From positions 1 to 13,651 of the forward strand of contig CAYYOO010000042.1 in the NCBI GenBank assembly GCA_964473335.1: a stretch of 13,651 nucleotides of DNA, written 5' to 3'. This DNA comes from CAYZTD01 sp964473335. GTDB taxonomy: Archaea > Thermoplasmatota > E2 > DHVEG-1. The position numbers and the translations under genes are program-made. The notes below the pieces were generated by a model, which was not told the DNA's origin, did not search any database, and saw only the letters and a program-made list of their open reading frames with translations. Positions 7,817 through 13,651 of this stretch are shown one piece after another. The stretch's first letter is position 1; the number at the start of each line of letters is the position of its first letter.

Positions 7817-8341
7817 ATGGTAGATGCAGATCCAGAAAGCAAAGAAAAATTATTAACTAAAATAATACTTGCTTTACTTATAGTAATAATTGTAATCGGC
7901 TCAATTTATCTTTTTTATTCTATGAATAATAATTCAGAGGATGGTTTTACTTTAGCAACTGATTATCAAAGTATCTCTTCATCTAATGGATACGAGATTT
8001 ATAATTCTTATAATACAAGCTATAGTGAAGAAAATAATAATGTGAATAACCTAACAATAATTGATGCTAGAAAATTTGATTACTCCTGTAATTGTCAATT
8101 AAATCCTACCTATGAAGAAGGCCATCTACCTGGTGCAATACTTGATTATAGTCCACAAGCAGAGACTTATTACAATATGACAACCGACATACTTGTTTAC
8201 ACACAATATGGCGAGAGTGAAAAAGCAAATGAATTTTGTGAGAACCTTATTGGCCATATTTACGGTAATATATATCTTCTCGAGGGAGGATATGAAGCAT
8301 GGGAAGAGGCAGGTAATCCAATAGAAAAAGGTTTTTCATAA
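7817..8341 (+). CDS. Membrane-anchored rhodanese-like domain protein, catalytic Cys replaced
   Basis: Protein of 174 residues. A membrane helix at about 15-34 (KIILALLIVIIVIGSIYLFY) is followed by an Asn/Ser-rich spacer and a rhodanese fold at about 78-172. Recognisable rhodanese features are LTIIDAR, YEEGHLPGAIL and the C-terminal LLEGGYEAWEEAGNPIEKG. Active rhodaneses have Cys at the start of the active loop (VYCxxGxRS). Here the loop reads VYTQYGES, with Thr129 in that place, so sulfur transfer by the usual route is not expected. Cys91, Cys93 and Cys141 lie elsewhere. The domain probably faces outside, judging by the helix position and N-x-S/T sites. GTGAT (7809-7813) lies close before the ATG. 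The gene follows the protease by 32 bp with no clear promoter, so the two are probably co-transcribed. It may be a binding or structural domain. Confidence 0.8.
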   Translation: MVDADPESKEKLLTKIILALLIVIIVIGSIYLFYSMNNNSEDGFTLATDYQSISSSNGYEIYNSYNTSYSEENNNVNNLTIIDARKFDYSCNCQLNPTYEEGHLPGAILDYSPQAETYYNMTTDILVYTQYGESEKANEFCENLIGHIYGNIYLLEGGYEAWEEAGNPIEKGFS

Positions 8342-8351
8342 TAATCATTAA

Positions 8352-8383
8352 TTTTTTTTGGAAAATTATTCTCTTTTTTTTTT
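8352..8383 (+). terminator. T-rich terminator after the protease/rhodanese unit
   Basis: T8 (8352-8359) and T10 (8374-8383) lie just downstream of the rhodanese-like stop. Runs of T on the coding strand are typical archaeal termination signals. Confidence 0.6.
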
Positions 8384-8393
8384 CTTAATTAGT

Positions 8394-8465
8394 TGTAGGA
8401 AGCCTGGAAAAAAGAAGGAATGGGATGGGATGCGCCCATAAAGACCTTATAATCCAGACTCCCCC
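8394..8465 (-). ncRNA. Candidate structured small RNA (H/ACA-like outline)
   Basis: A GC-richer island in AT-rich intergenic DNA. On the minus strand 8464-8453 pairs with 8408-8397 as a continuous 12-bp stem with three G-U pairs. On the plus strand those three become A-C mismatches, which favours minus-strand transcription. An inner hairpin pairs 8439-8435 (AUGGG) with 8429-8425 (CCCAU) around the loop CGCAU. ACA (8396-8394) follows the outer stem directly, as in H/ACA guide RNAs. However, I see no GA-type kink-turn in the upper stem, and the lower stem is longer than usual. A TATA-like element sits 27 nt before the G-run. A competing reading of this island is given at 8420-8452. Existence is uncertain, and no known RNA family was recognised. 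Confidence 0.3.
8420..8452 (+). pseudogene. Possible remnant of a protease-like gene start, or a leader ORF of 10 codons
   Basis: On the plus strand this reads M-G-W-D-A-P-I-K-T-L-stop. It is preceded by the purine-rich AGAAGGA (8413-8419), which directly abuts the ATG. The protease gene starts M-K-W-D-A-P-K-K-K at 3052. The two DNA stretches (8420-8443 and 3052-3075) match at 19 of 24 bases, including 12 in a row (8425-8436 and 3057-3068). After the stop the same frame stays open to about 8560, but it runs antisense through the next gene and shows no clear signal peptide. It could be a decayed duplicate of a gene 5' end or chance. It overlaps the RNA candidate on the other strand. Confidence 0.2.
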
Positions 8466-8488
8466 ATATATATTATAGAAAATTCTTA

Positions 8489-8496
8489 CTTAAATA
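8489..8496 (-). promoter_or_regulatory. Candidate TATA box for the minus-strand RNA
   Basis: The minus strand reads TATTTAAG, centred about 27 nt before G8465. It lies between the stop of the gene at 8518 and the structured island, so it would serve an independent transcript. AT-rich surroundings make chance matches likely. Confidence 0.3.
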
Positions 8497-8517
8497 TTTA
8501 TTGCCAATTTTTTTGAA

Positions 8518-9204
8518 TTATAGGTTTTGTGAATATTTATCTATTAAGTTTTTATAAGAAAAAACATTACCAGTTGAATATAATACTAATGTTTTGCTGT
8601 CCATAATGTTTAGCTCCTCAGATGTTATAAGGATTACCACCGCTGTTATACCTTTTATATATCCATAATAATGTACATCTATTCCTCTTATTTCTTTAAT
8701 TCCCTGATACTCTAGTTTGTATCCTTCTCTATTTAGATCCTGCTTGTAATTATCAGATATAACTTGAATATCTTCATTTGACTCAAATATCTTATGTTTG
8801 ATGTTTTTTATCTCGGAAATAGATTCAGTTATAGGATAATTTTTCTCAATTTCTTGATAAGTAATCTCTTTAAATGATCCACTTGGTGATTTTATTTTTA
8901 GAAATTTATTGATAGGCAAATAACCTGTGCTGTGGGTAGTTATTAAAAATGCAGAGATCAATATAAAAGCAATAAAAATTGCAAGGTAGAATGAAGGTTT
9001 TCTCTTTGTTTTCTTTTTTTTATTTATTGAATTTATGTGATGATTTACTTTTTTTTGTCCATGAACATTTATTTTTGGTTTTAAATTACTTTTACTGTTT
9101 GTGTCTTTTCTTAAGTATACTATCTCTACATCTGGCAATTTTATTCTCCACTTATATATTCTAATTTTGATAATATTTAAGCCTTTGTTTACAAAAGTTA
9201 TCAT
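8518..9204 (-). CDS. Single-pass membrane protein of unknown function
   Basis: I do not recognise this family. From the ATG at 9204 it has 228 residues: a basic, hydrophilic N-terminal part, a KKKKTKRK stretch near 62-69, one membrane helix at about 72-90 (FYLAIFIAFILISAFLI), and an outer domain of about 135 residues. The outer domain contains the hydrophobic strands DVHYYGYIKGITAVVILIT and KTLVLYSTGNVFSY. The positive-inside rule puts the N-terminus in the cytoplasm. An alternative start is TTG at 9138 (L23), preceded by GTGGAG at a spacing of seven and giving 206 residues; it may be the true start. The gene begins 16 bp after another membrane-protein gene on the same strand, so the two probably form an operon. 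Confidence 0.7.
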   Translation of the reverse strand: MITFVNKGLNIIKIRIYKWRIKLPDVEIVYLRKDTNSKSNLKPKINVHGQKKVNHHINSINKKKKTKRKPSFYLAIFIAFILISAFLITTHSTGYLPINKFLKIKSPSGSFKEITYQEIEKNYPITESISEIKNIKHKIFESNEDIQVISDNYKQDLNREGYKLEYQGIKEIRGIDVHYYGYIKGITAVVILITSEELNIMDSKTLVLYSTGNVFSYKNLIDKYSQNL

Positions 9205-9220
9205 TTTTTAAAAAAATAGA

Positions 9221-9643
9221 TCATTCTTCAAAATTGAAACAACCGAAAAGTCTATTTGAAGGAATGTGACGTAGAGCCAGATTTCCTTTACAATTTTTTA
9301 CTTTATCTCCCTGTTTAATTAAACCATCAGGTAACTGTGCATCTCCTGAACATACCTCATGGTCATCCCATAAAAGATTCTTTTCATATATCTTTTGTAC
9401 TTTTAGGGTGTTTGTACTTTTATCCATGGAAAAAAGTGCTGGTGGTTTATCTGTATTAACTGGTTTTTCTTCTTTTTTATCAAATCGACCGAGCATAAGT
9501 AATGCTAAAAATAGACAAAAAACACCAGTTAAAAAAAACTGTATATGATATGCCCATATCGCACAAATCCAACTAACAATCCATATAATACCAAGAATTT
9601 TATCGGTTGATGGAATCTTCTCGATCATCCCCTCCAGGTCCAT
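9221..9643 (-). CDS. Two-helix membrane protein with a small C-terminal domain, unknown function
   Basis: Protein of 140 residues. Two membrane helices lie at about 16-33 (ILGIIWIVSWICAIWAY) and 36-52 (FFLTGVFCLFLALLMLG). A KKEEK linker follows, then a compact domain at about 69-140. That domain contains EVCSGDAQLPDGLIKQGDKV, NCKGNLALRHIPSN and a terminal FGCFNF, with Cys at 98, 118 and 135. The pattern looks like a small beta-rich domain, but I cannot name it. The helix hairpin would place this domain in the cytoplasm if KKEEK is inside. The ATG is preceded at 28 nt by a TATA-like element and has no ribosome-binding site, which fits a leaderless mRNA. It is the first gene of the pair with 8518-9204. 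Confidence 0.72.
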   Translation of the reverse strand: MDLEGMIEKIPSTDKILGIIWIVSWICAIWAYHIQFFLTGVFCLFLALLMLGRFDKKEEKPVNTDKPPALFSMDKSTNTLKVQKIYEKNLLWDDHEVCSGDAQLPDGLIKQGDKVKNCKGNLALRHIPSNRLFGCFNFEE

Positions 9644-9666
9644 ACAAAATCTAAATCAAGTTTCTC

Positions 9667-9675
9667 CTATTTAAC
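9667..9675 (-). promoter_or_regulatory. Candidate TATA box for the 9643-8518 gene pair
   Basis: The minus strand reads GTTAAATAG, centred about 28 nt before the ATG at 9643. With no Shine-Dalgarno-like sequence upstream of that ATG, this fits leaderless transcription. Confidence 0.4.
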
Positions 9676-9723
9676 TTTATTTTTATTATGATTTTTAAAG
9701 AATCCAATACAAGATAAATCATT

Positions 9724-10179
9724 TTATTTAATGATTCTTCCTTCTTTATCAATTTCACCTTTAAGAATCCTTGTAGAACTTATTGGTTTATTATCTTCAG
9801 CTAAGATGTAGGGGACTTTTATTATTTTCAAAGGCTTTTTGTCATTTTCAATTCGTTTTTTATTAATTTCTTTTGCATTATTGATGGTTTCTTCTGAAAC
9901 AATTATTGCATCATAATCTCCAGTTACAGCAGGTCCAAATTTATCAGATATTACTTTAATAACAGCGTTTTTTTCATAGTCTTTTAATGATAGATATTTC
10001 TTTATTTCTTTTACTCTTTGAAAAATCGGTTTTTTAAATTTTTTTCTATTAGCTATTTTTCCTTTCGTAACACCTATATAAATAGTTCCATCTTTTCCAG
10101 CAATCTTAATTGCTTTATCGATTAGTTTTTTATGTCCTTTATGTAAAACATTGAATGTTCCGCTAAAACAAACTCTCAT
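9724..10179 (-). CDS. coaD: Phosphopantetheine adenylyltransferase, archaeal type (CoaD)
   Basis: Transfers AMP from ATP to 4'-phosphopantetheine, giving dephospho-CoA; this is the penultimate step of CoA synthesis. The 151 residues form a nucleotidyltransferase Rossmann fold. The start is MRVCFSGTFNVLHKGH, containing the HxGH ATP-binding motif (H13-K-G-H16). The C-terminal ISSTR motif is at 133-137, followed by GEIDKEGRI, typical of the archaeal/eukaryotic PPAT group rather than bacterial CoaD. Length is normal. A TATA box (10203-10211) lies about 28 nt before the ATG with no ribosome-binding site, so the mRNA is probably leaderless. Its product is the substrate of the kinase encoded at 871-1371. 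It is divergent from msrA. Confidence 0.93.
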   Translation of the reverse strand: MRVCFSGTFNVLHKGHKKLIDKAIKIAGKDGTIYIGVTKGKIANRKKFKKPIFQRVKEIKKYLSLKDYEKNAVIKVISDKFGPAVTGDYDAIIVSEETINNAKEINKKRIENDKKPLKIIKVPYILAEDNKPISSTRILKGEIDKEGRIIK

Positions 10180-10202
10180 TGATTTATTTAAAACAACAAA
10201 GT

Positions 10203-10211
10203 GATTATAAG
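10203..10211 (-). promoter_or_regulatory. TATA box of coaD
   Basis: The minus strand reads CTTATAATC, centred about 28 nt upstream of the coaD ATG. It lies in the 118-bp divergent region shared with msrA. Confidence 0.5.
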
Positions 10212-10270
10212 TCTTATCAAAACTCTATATTCAAATAGGTAATCTTTTAATAATACATGCATTTTTAGAT

Positions 10271-10278
10271 AAATATTA
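10271..10278 (+). promoter_or_regulatory. Candidate TATA box of msrA
   Basis: AAATATTA, centred near 10274, lies 23 nt before the ATG at 10298 and 32 nt before the in-frame ATG at 10307. Either could be used. AGGGGT (10290-10295) lies just before the first ATG. Confidence 0.35.
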
Positions 10279-10297
10279 AAAAAAGTTTAGGGGTTAT

Positions 10298-10783
10298 ATG
10301 TTTACAATGAATAAAGTAACTTTTGGAGCAGGATGTTTTTGGGGAGTACAAGCCTCCTTTGATAAGATTGAAGGAGTAACTGATTCAAAAGTAGGTTATA
10401 TGGGTGGTGATGTTGAAAATCCAAGTTATGAACAGGTTTGTTCAAATAAAACAGGTCATGTTGAGGTAGTTCAACTTACTTATGATCCTAAAATTATTTC
10501 TTATGAGGAATTACTTGATAATTTTTTTAAAATTCATAATCCTACACAAAAAAATAGGCAGGGTCCAGATATTGGAAGTCAATATAGATCAGTAATTTTT
10601 TATCATACAGAAGATCAAAGAAAAATTGCAGAGATTTTTAAAAGAAAAATTCAAAATTCTTTAAAATTCAAAAAAGATGTTGTGACAGATATTGAACCAG
10701 CTAAAAAATTTTGGTTGGCAGAAGAATATCATCAAAAATATTTTGATAAAAATTCAAGTTCTGCTTGTAATATTCATCTATAA
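10298..10783 (+). CDS. msrA: Peptide methionine (S)-S-oxide reductase MsrA
   Basis: Repairs oxidised methionine by reducing the S epimer of methionine sulfoxide in proteins. The 161 residues carry the active-site motif GCFWG with catalytic Cys13. The family's conserved acid is Glu56 in TGHVEVVQLTYDP, and GPDIGSQYRSVIFY and EEYHQKYF are also typical. Cys157, near the C-terminus (SSACNIHL), is a candidate resolving Cys. In GCFWGVQ the usual Glu after V is Gln, a minor change. The start is ATG 10298, with ATG 10307 (MNKVTF) nearly as good. tRNA-Arg follows after 7 bp and may share the transcript. Confidence 0.95.
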   Translation: MFTMNKVTFGAGCFWGVQASFDKIEGVTDSKVGYMGGDVENPSYEQVCSNKTGHVEVVQLTYDPKIISYEELLDNFFKIHNPTQKNRQGPDIGSQYRSVIFYHTEDQRKIAEIFKRKIQNSLKFKKDVVTDIEPAKKFWLAEEYHQKYFDKNSSSACNIHL

Positions 10784-10790
10784 TTTTTCT

Positions 10791-10864
10791 GGGTCTGTAG
10801 TCTAGCTTGGATAGGACAGAGGCTTCCGGAGCCTCAGATTCGGGTTCAAATCCCGGCAGATCCG
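10791..10864 (+). tRNA. tRNA-Arg (anticodon CCG)
   Basis: A full cloverleaf can be drawn. The acceptor GGGTCTG pairs with CAGATCC (10857-10863) with one G-U pair. The D stem GTCT/GGAC encloses a GG-containing loop. The anticodon stem GAGGC/GCCTC encloses TTCCGGA, giving anticodon CCG at 10826-10828, which reads the Arg codon CGG. The T stem TCGGG/CCCGG encloses TTCAAAT. The discriminator base is G, no intron is present, and CCA is not encoded. The gene is 74 nt long. It starts 7 bp after the msrA stop. Confidence 0.95.
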
Positions 10865-10872
10865 TTTTTTTT
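10865..10872 (+). terminator. T8 terminator after tRNA-Arg
   Basis: Eight consecutive T directly follow the discriminator base of the tRNA, a typical archaeal termination signal. The rest of the stretch to 11047 holds only promoter-like AT tracts and the ribosome-binding site of the next gene. Confidence 0.65.
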
Positions 10873-10939
10873 AAAGTGAAATTAAAACATAAGATTTATT
10901 AAATTCGAAAGTTTTATAGATGAAAAGTTAATGATAATC

Positions 10940-10947
10940 TTTAAATT
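10940..10947 (+). promoter_or_regulatory. Candidate TATA box of the secretion ATPase gene
   Basis: TTTAAATT predicts a transcription start near 10970 and a leader of about 75-80 nt. Unlike the leaderless genes nearby, this gene has a strong ribosome-binding site, which suits a leadered mRNA. Confidence 0.3.
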
Positions 10948-11034
10948 TGTATAACATATGGGGAGAGAATAAAATCAATTGCTAGAAAAATAAATAAACT
11001 TGATTAGATTTATCTCTAAAGGATTGCTTTGCAT

Positions 11035-11040
11035 GGAGGA
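11035..11040 (+). promoter_or_regulatory. Shine-Dalgarno site that fixes a TTG start
   Basis: GGAGGA lies seven bases before the TTG at 11048 and is the best match to the 16S rRNA 3' end among the start sites examined. It supports the non-ATG start of the ATPase gene. Confidence 0.7.
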
Positions 11041-11047
11041 TTAAAAT

Positions 11048-12823
11048 TTGATAAAAAAAATTAAATTTAACCCTAAACTATCTAACAAAAAAAAGGAAAA
11101 AAATAAATCAATTGAAAATTCTGTTTCTCATGAAGAAAAGACAAAAAAAATTGATCAGTTAATAACAAAAAAAACAGCAAAACAAAAAAATTCCAGAAAT
11201 AATAATAAATCAAAGAAAAAAGATAAAAATAAGGCAAAAAGTACTTTAAAATCAAAAAAAAACCTTGAGTCTCAGACTAATAACAAAAATAAAACTAATG
11301 AAATTGCTCAACTGCAGAAATTAGAAAATGAAGAAAATTTTGATTTTGTAAAAAAATCAAAGGGCTATGGATACAAAGGCCAAGGCTCAAGAAAAATTGT
11401 TTTTGATGAAGAGAAAAAACAGTTCTTTTATCTTATTTCAGAACCTGAATTATCAGATGAAGAAAAAAAAGTAAGAGATAAATTAATCCACCTTTTTAGA
11501 GTTAGAGCTGATGTTGATGTATTTGATACAGATGTTGAAACAAAGAAAAAACTTTTAAAAAATTCCCTTGAAGATCTAATAGAAAAAAATAAAATTGAAT
11601 TAAATGAAAAATCAAAGGACAAAATCTTTTATTATATCTTTAGAGAGTTTATTGGTTATGGTAAAATTGATATTATGATGAACGATGAAGTTGTGGAAGA
11701 TATATCTTGTGATGGTCATAATATTCCAATTTTTATTTATCATAAAGGCTATGAAAATATAAAATCAAATGTTGTGTTTGATGATATCGAGGAATTAACA
11801 TCATTTGTAATTAAACTTTCACAAATGTGTGGTAAGCAAATTTCAGTTTATGAACCAGTTGTAGATGGAAAACTATCTGATGGATCTCGGCTGCAATGTA
11901 CTCTTGGTAAGACAATAACAAAATATTCGACTTTTACTATAAGAAGATTCCGTGAAGATCCATTAACTCCAATCGATTTAATCAATAACAATACAATGTC
12001 TCTTGAAATGGCAGCATATTTTTGGATGACAATAGAAAAGGGCGCATCAGTTCTTTTCTGCGGTGGAACTGCATCTGGTAAGACAACTACATTAAATGCT
12101 TTATCCTTGTTTTTACCATTTTCCTATAAAATTGTATCTGTAGAAGATACTAGAGAGATCAATCTTCCTCATGAAAACTGGATAGCAGGTACTACTAGAA
12201 CCGGTTTTTCGTCATCTGAACAGAGTAAAACTGGAAAAGACATTGATATGTTTGACCTTATAAGAGTCGCCCTTAGACAGAGACCTAAAGCAATTATTGT
12301 AGGTGAAGTTAGAGGAAAAGAAGCATACAGCTTGTTTCAGGCAATGACAACGGGCCATCTTTCTTATTCAACTGTACATGCAAGTGATATGCATTCTTTA
12401 ATTCAAAGATTGGAAAGCCCTCCGATAAATCTGCCAAGAGCTCTTTTAACTTCTTTAGATATAGTAGTATTTCTTAACAATTTAACAGTTAAAGGAAAAC
12501 CTGTAAGAAGGATAAGTAGTGTAACAGAGATAATAAAGCTTGATGCAGAGACAAATAGATTGGTTACAATATCTCCATTTCAATGGGTATCAGAAATAGA
12601 TGACAGATTTATAAGAAAAAATGGAAGTCAACTATTAGATAAAATAAAACTTCAAAATATGTGGGATGATCGAGAACTTGAAAAAGAGATAAAAAATAGA
12701 AAGAAAGTTTTAAACTGGATGATCAAAAACAATATACGAACCTACACTGAAGTAGGTGAGATAATATCAGATTATTATAATGAATCTGAATCAGTATTAA
12801 AAAAAATTGAGGATTCTAAATGA
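11048..12823 (+). CDS. Archaeal type II/IV secretion or filament ATPase (GspE/VirB11/FlaI-like)
   Basis: Hexameric ATPase that powers assembly of a type IV filament or secretion of its subunits at the cytoplasmic membrane. It has 591 residues. Residues 1-105 are Lys/Asn/Ser-rich and probably disordered. Residues 130-320 form the N-terminal domain of the family (FREFIGYGKIDIMMNDEVVE, VYEPVVDGKLSDGSRLQCTL). The motor follows: Walker A GGTASGKT (339-346), Asp box EDTREI (366-371), Walker B IIVGEVRGKEA around Glu420, and His box TTGHLSYSTVHAS (His437, His444). The TTG start has a strong upstream GGAGGA. The stop overlaps the ATG of a TadC-like gene (ATGA), the usual motor/platform pairing. No pilin is present in the window, so archaellum, pilus or another system cannot be distinguished. 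The Lys-rich head is longer than in most relatives. Confidence 0.93.
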   Translation: MIKKIKFNPKLSNKKKEKNKSIENSVSHEEKTKKIDQLITKKTAKQKNSRNNNKSKKKDKNKAKSTLKSKKNLESQTNNKNKTNEIAQLQKLENEENFDFVKKSKGYGYKGQGSRKIVFDEEKKQFFYLISEPELSDEEKKVRDKLIHLFRVRADVDVFDTDVETKKKLLKNSLEDLIEKNKIELNEKSKDKIFYYIFREFIGYGKIDIMMNDEVVEDISCDGHNIPIFIYHKGYENIKSNVVFDDIEELTSFVIKLSQMCGKQISVYEPVVDGKLSDGSRLQCTLGKTITKYSTFTIRRFREDPLTPIDLINNNTMSLEMAAYFWMTIEKGASVLFCGGTASGKTTTLNALSLFLPFSYKIVSVEDTREINLPHENWIAGTTRTGFSSSEQSKTGKDIDMFDLIRVALRQRPKAIIVGEVRGKEAYSLFQAMTTGHLSYSTVHASDMHSLIQRLESPPINLPRALLTSLDIVVFLNNLTVKGKPVRRISSVTEIIKLDAETNRLVTISPFQWVSEIDDRFIRKNGSQLLDKIKLQNMWDDRELEKEIKNRKKVLNWMIKNNIRTYTEVGEIISDYYNESESVLKKIEDSK

Positions 12824-13651
12824 GGTCAACAAATTACTCAGTTTTTTGCCTTAAAATATTTAAACGATTTTTTTCAAAACAAAAAAAAGAGGAAATTGAA
12901 CGTCAAAATCTTATACTCGAAAAAGCAAACATAGCTATGGAATTTGAGGAATACTATTCTTTTGCGGTTATGAATAATATAGTTATTTTCATTTTATCAT
13001 TTATTTCTCTTTTAGTAATCTACTTATTATTACCAAACAAAATAACATTTATACTTATTTTTGTAATCCCACTTATTTCTATGATCTCTTTGGCATCTTT
13101 TTATCTTTATTACCCGAAGTATTTAATAAAAAAACGTGGAGAAAATATTAATCGTTTTCTGCCTTATGCAATAAATTTTATCAGTTCTATGGCGGTTGCT
13201 GGAGTTTCACCCTCAGAAATTTTTCAGACACTTTCTACAATAAGAGTATATGGCGAAATTCAAAACGAGGCAAAGAGAATAGCTAAAGAAATAAATGTTA
13301 TGGGTATAGACAATGTAACTGCTTTAAGAAATGCTATAGATCTATCACCTTCTAGAAAATTTATATCATTTATTCAAGGGATGATTGGTACTATCCAATC
13401 GGGAAGTGATCTAACTAACTATCTTTCAAATATATCTGACAAATACTTAGAAGAGGATCTAATAGTCAGAAAGAAAAATCTTGAGCTTCTCGGAGTTGTC
13501 GCAGAAGCATTTGTTATTGCAGTCATTGCTTTCCCAATTTTTCTTGTAATTATACTTTCAATAATGGGATTTTTCGGTGGCTCAATGGAAGTGTCAATAA
13601 ACATCCTCTTTCTTTTCTCATTTTTCATACTTCCTCTTGTATATGTAGGAT
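12820..13651 (+). CDS. TadC/FlaJ-like membrane platform protein (type II secretion F domain), partial
   Basis: Runs off the window end after 277 codons. The ATG overlaps the ATPase stop by four bases. A basic, amphipathic N-terminus (FKRFFSKQKKEEIERQ) precedes two membrane helices near residues 50-70 and 75-100 (VIFILSFISLLVIYLLL; FILIFVIPLISMISLASF). A cytoplasmic T2SSF domain then follows, with FLPYAINFISSMAVAGVSPS, ARRIAKEI-like INVMG, and FIQGMIGTIQSGSDLTNYL. Further helices occur near residues 227-250 (VVAEAFVIAVIAFPIFLVII) and 256-277. This is the polytopic partner that the hexameric ATPase acts on. Archaeal versions often carry two F domains, so a second half probably lies beyond the edge. 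Confidence 0.9.
   Translation, partial: MRSTNYSVFCLKIFKRFFSKQKKEEIERQNLILEKANIAMEFEEYYSFAVMNNIVIFILSFISLLVIYLLLPNKITFILIFVIPLISMISLASFYLYYPKYLIKKRGENINRFLPYAINFISSMAVAGVSPSEIFQTLSTIRVYGEIQNEAKRIAKEINVMGIDNVTALRNAIDLSPSRKFISFIQGMIGTIQSGSDLTNYLSNISDKYLEEDLIVRKKNLELLGVVAEAFVIAVIAFPIFLVIILSIMGFFGGSMEVSINILFLFSFFILPLVYVG

Noticed and set aside
8342..8517. SRP RNA, RNase P RNA or a box C/D guide RNA in the intergenic island.
   Set aside because: The island is far too short for the first two, and no C (RUGAUGA) and D (CUGA) box pair is present on either strand of the GC-rich part.
13419..13628. Minus-strand open frame of 69 codons at the window end.
   Set aside because: It lies opposite the TadC-like coding sequence, which is continuous and matches its family through this stretch.
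1..13651. CRISPR array, insertion sequence, prophage or integrase-type elements.
   Set aside because: No regularly spaced repeats, transposase or integrase motifs, or terminal inverted repeats were seen. The tRNA-Arg 3' end is not duplicated downstream.

Overview
The window looks like a piece of a low-GC archaeal chromosome. The evidence is archaeal information-processing genes (Rpo7, Spt4, eS24, eS31), an archaeal GTP-dependent dephospho-CoA kinase, an archaeal-type CoaD, an archaeal filament ATPase/TadC pair, a tRNA with no encoded CCA, and TATA boxes about 26-30 nt upstream of several start codons. A secreted gingipain-like (C25) protease fits protein-degrading sediment archaea such as Thermoplasmatota/MBG-D-like lineages. 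That placement is inference; no marker here proves it.

Layout. (1) 69-2254, plus strand: a tightly packed housekeeping operon, rpo7 - spt4 - dephospho-CoA kinase - eS24 - eS31, an order known from many euryarchaea. Rpo7, eS24 and eS31 carry unusual Lys/Glu-rich C-terminal tails. (2) 2298-2831, minus: an Lrp/AsnC-type regulator, convergent with the operon. (3) 3052-7784, plus: a giant membrane-anchored C25 cysteine protease, broken in this assembly by a 100-N gap. The two gap edges share an exact 55-bp sequence. Collapsing the gap and one copy restores a single frame of about 1525 codons. (4) 7817-8341, plus: a membrane-anchored rhodanese-like protein that lacks the catalytic Cys. (5) 8342-8517: a GC-richer intergenic island. 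It could encode a structured RNA on the minus strand, and it also resembles the start of the protease gene. (6) 8518-9643, minus: two membrane proteins of unknown function, probably an operon. (7) 9724-10179, minus: CoaD. (8) 10298-10864, plus: MsrA, then tRNA-Arg(CCG) and a T-run terminator. (9) 11048-13651, plus: an archaeal type IV filament/secretion ATPase and a TadC-like membrane platform protein that runs off the end.

How the genes fit together. The first block serves transcription and translation. The two CoA enzymes (CoaD at 9724 and the kinase at 871) are consecutive last steps of CoA synthesis. The protease and rhodanese-like protein form a plausible cell-surface unit 32 bp apart. 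The ATPase/TadC pair begins a surface-filament or secretion locus whose pilins would lie outside the window.
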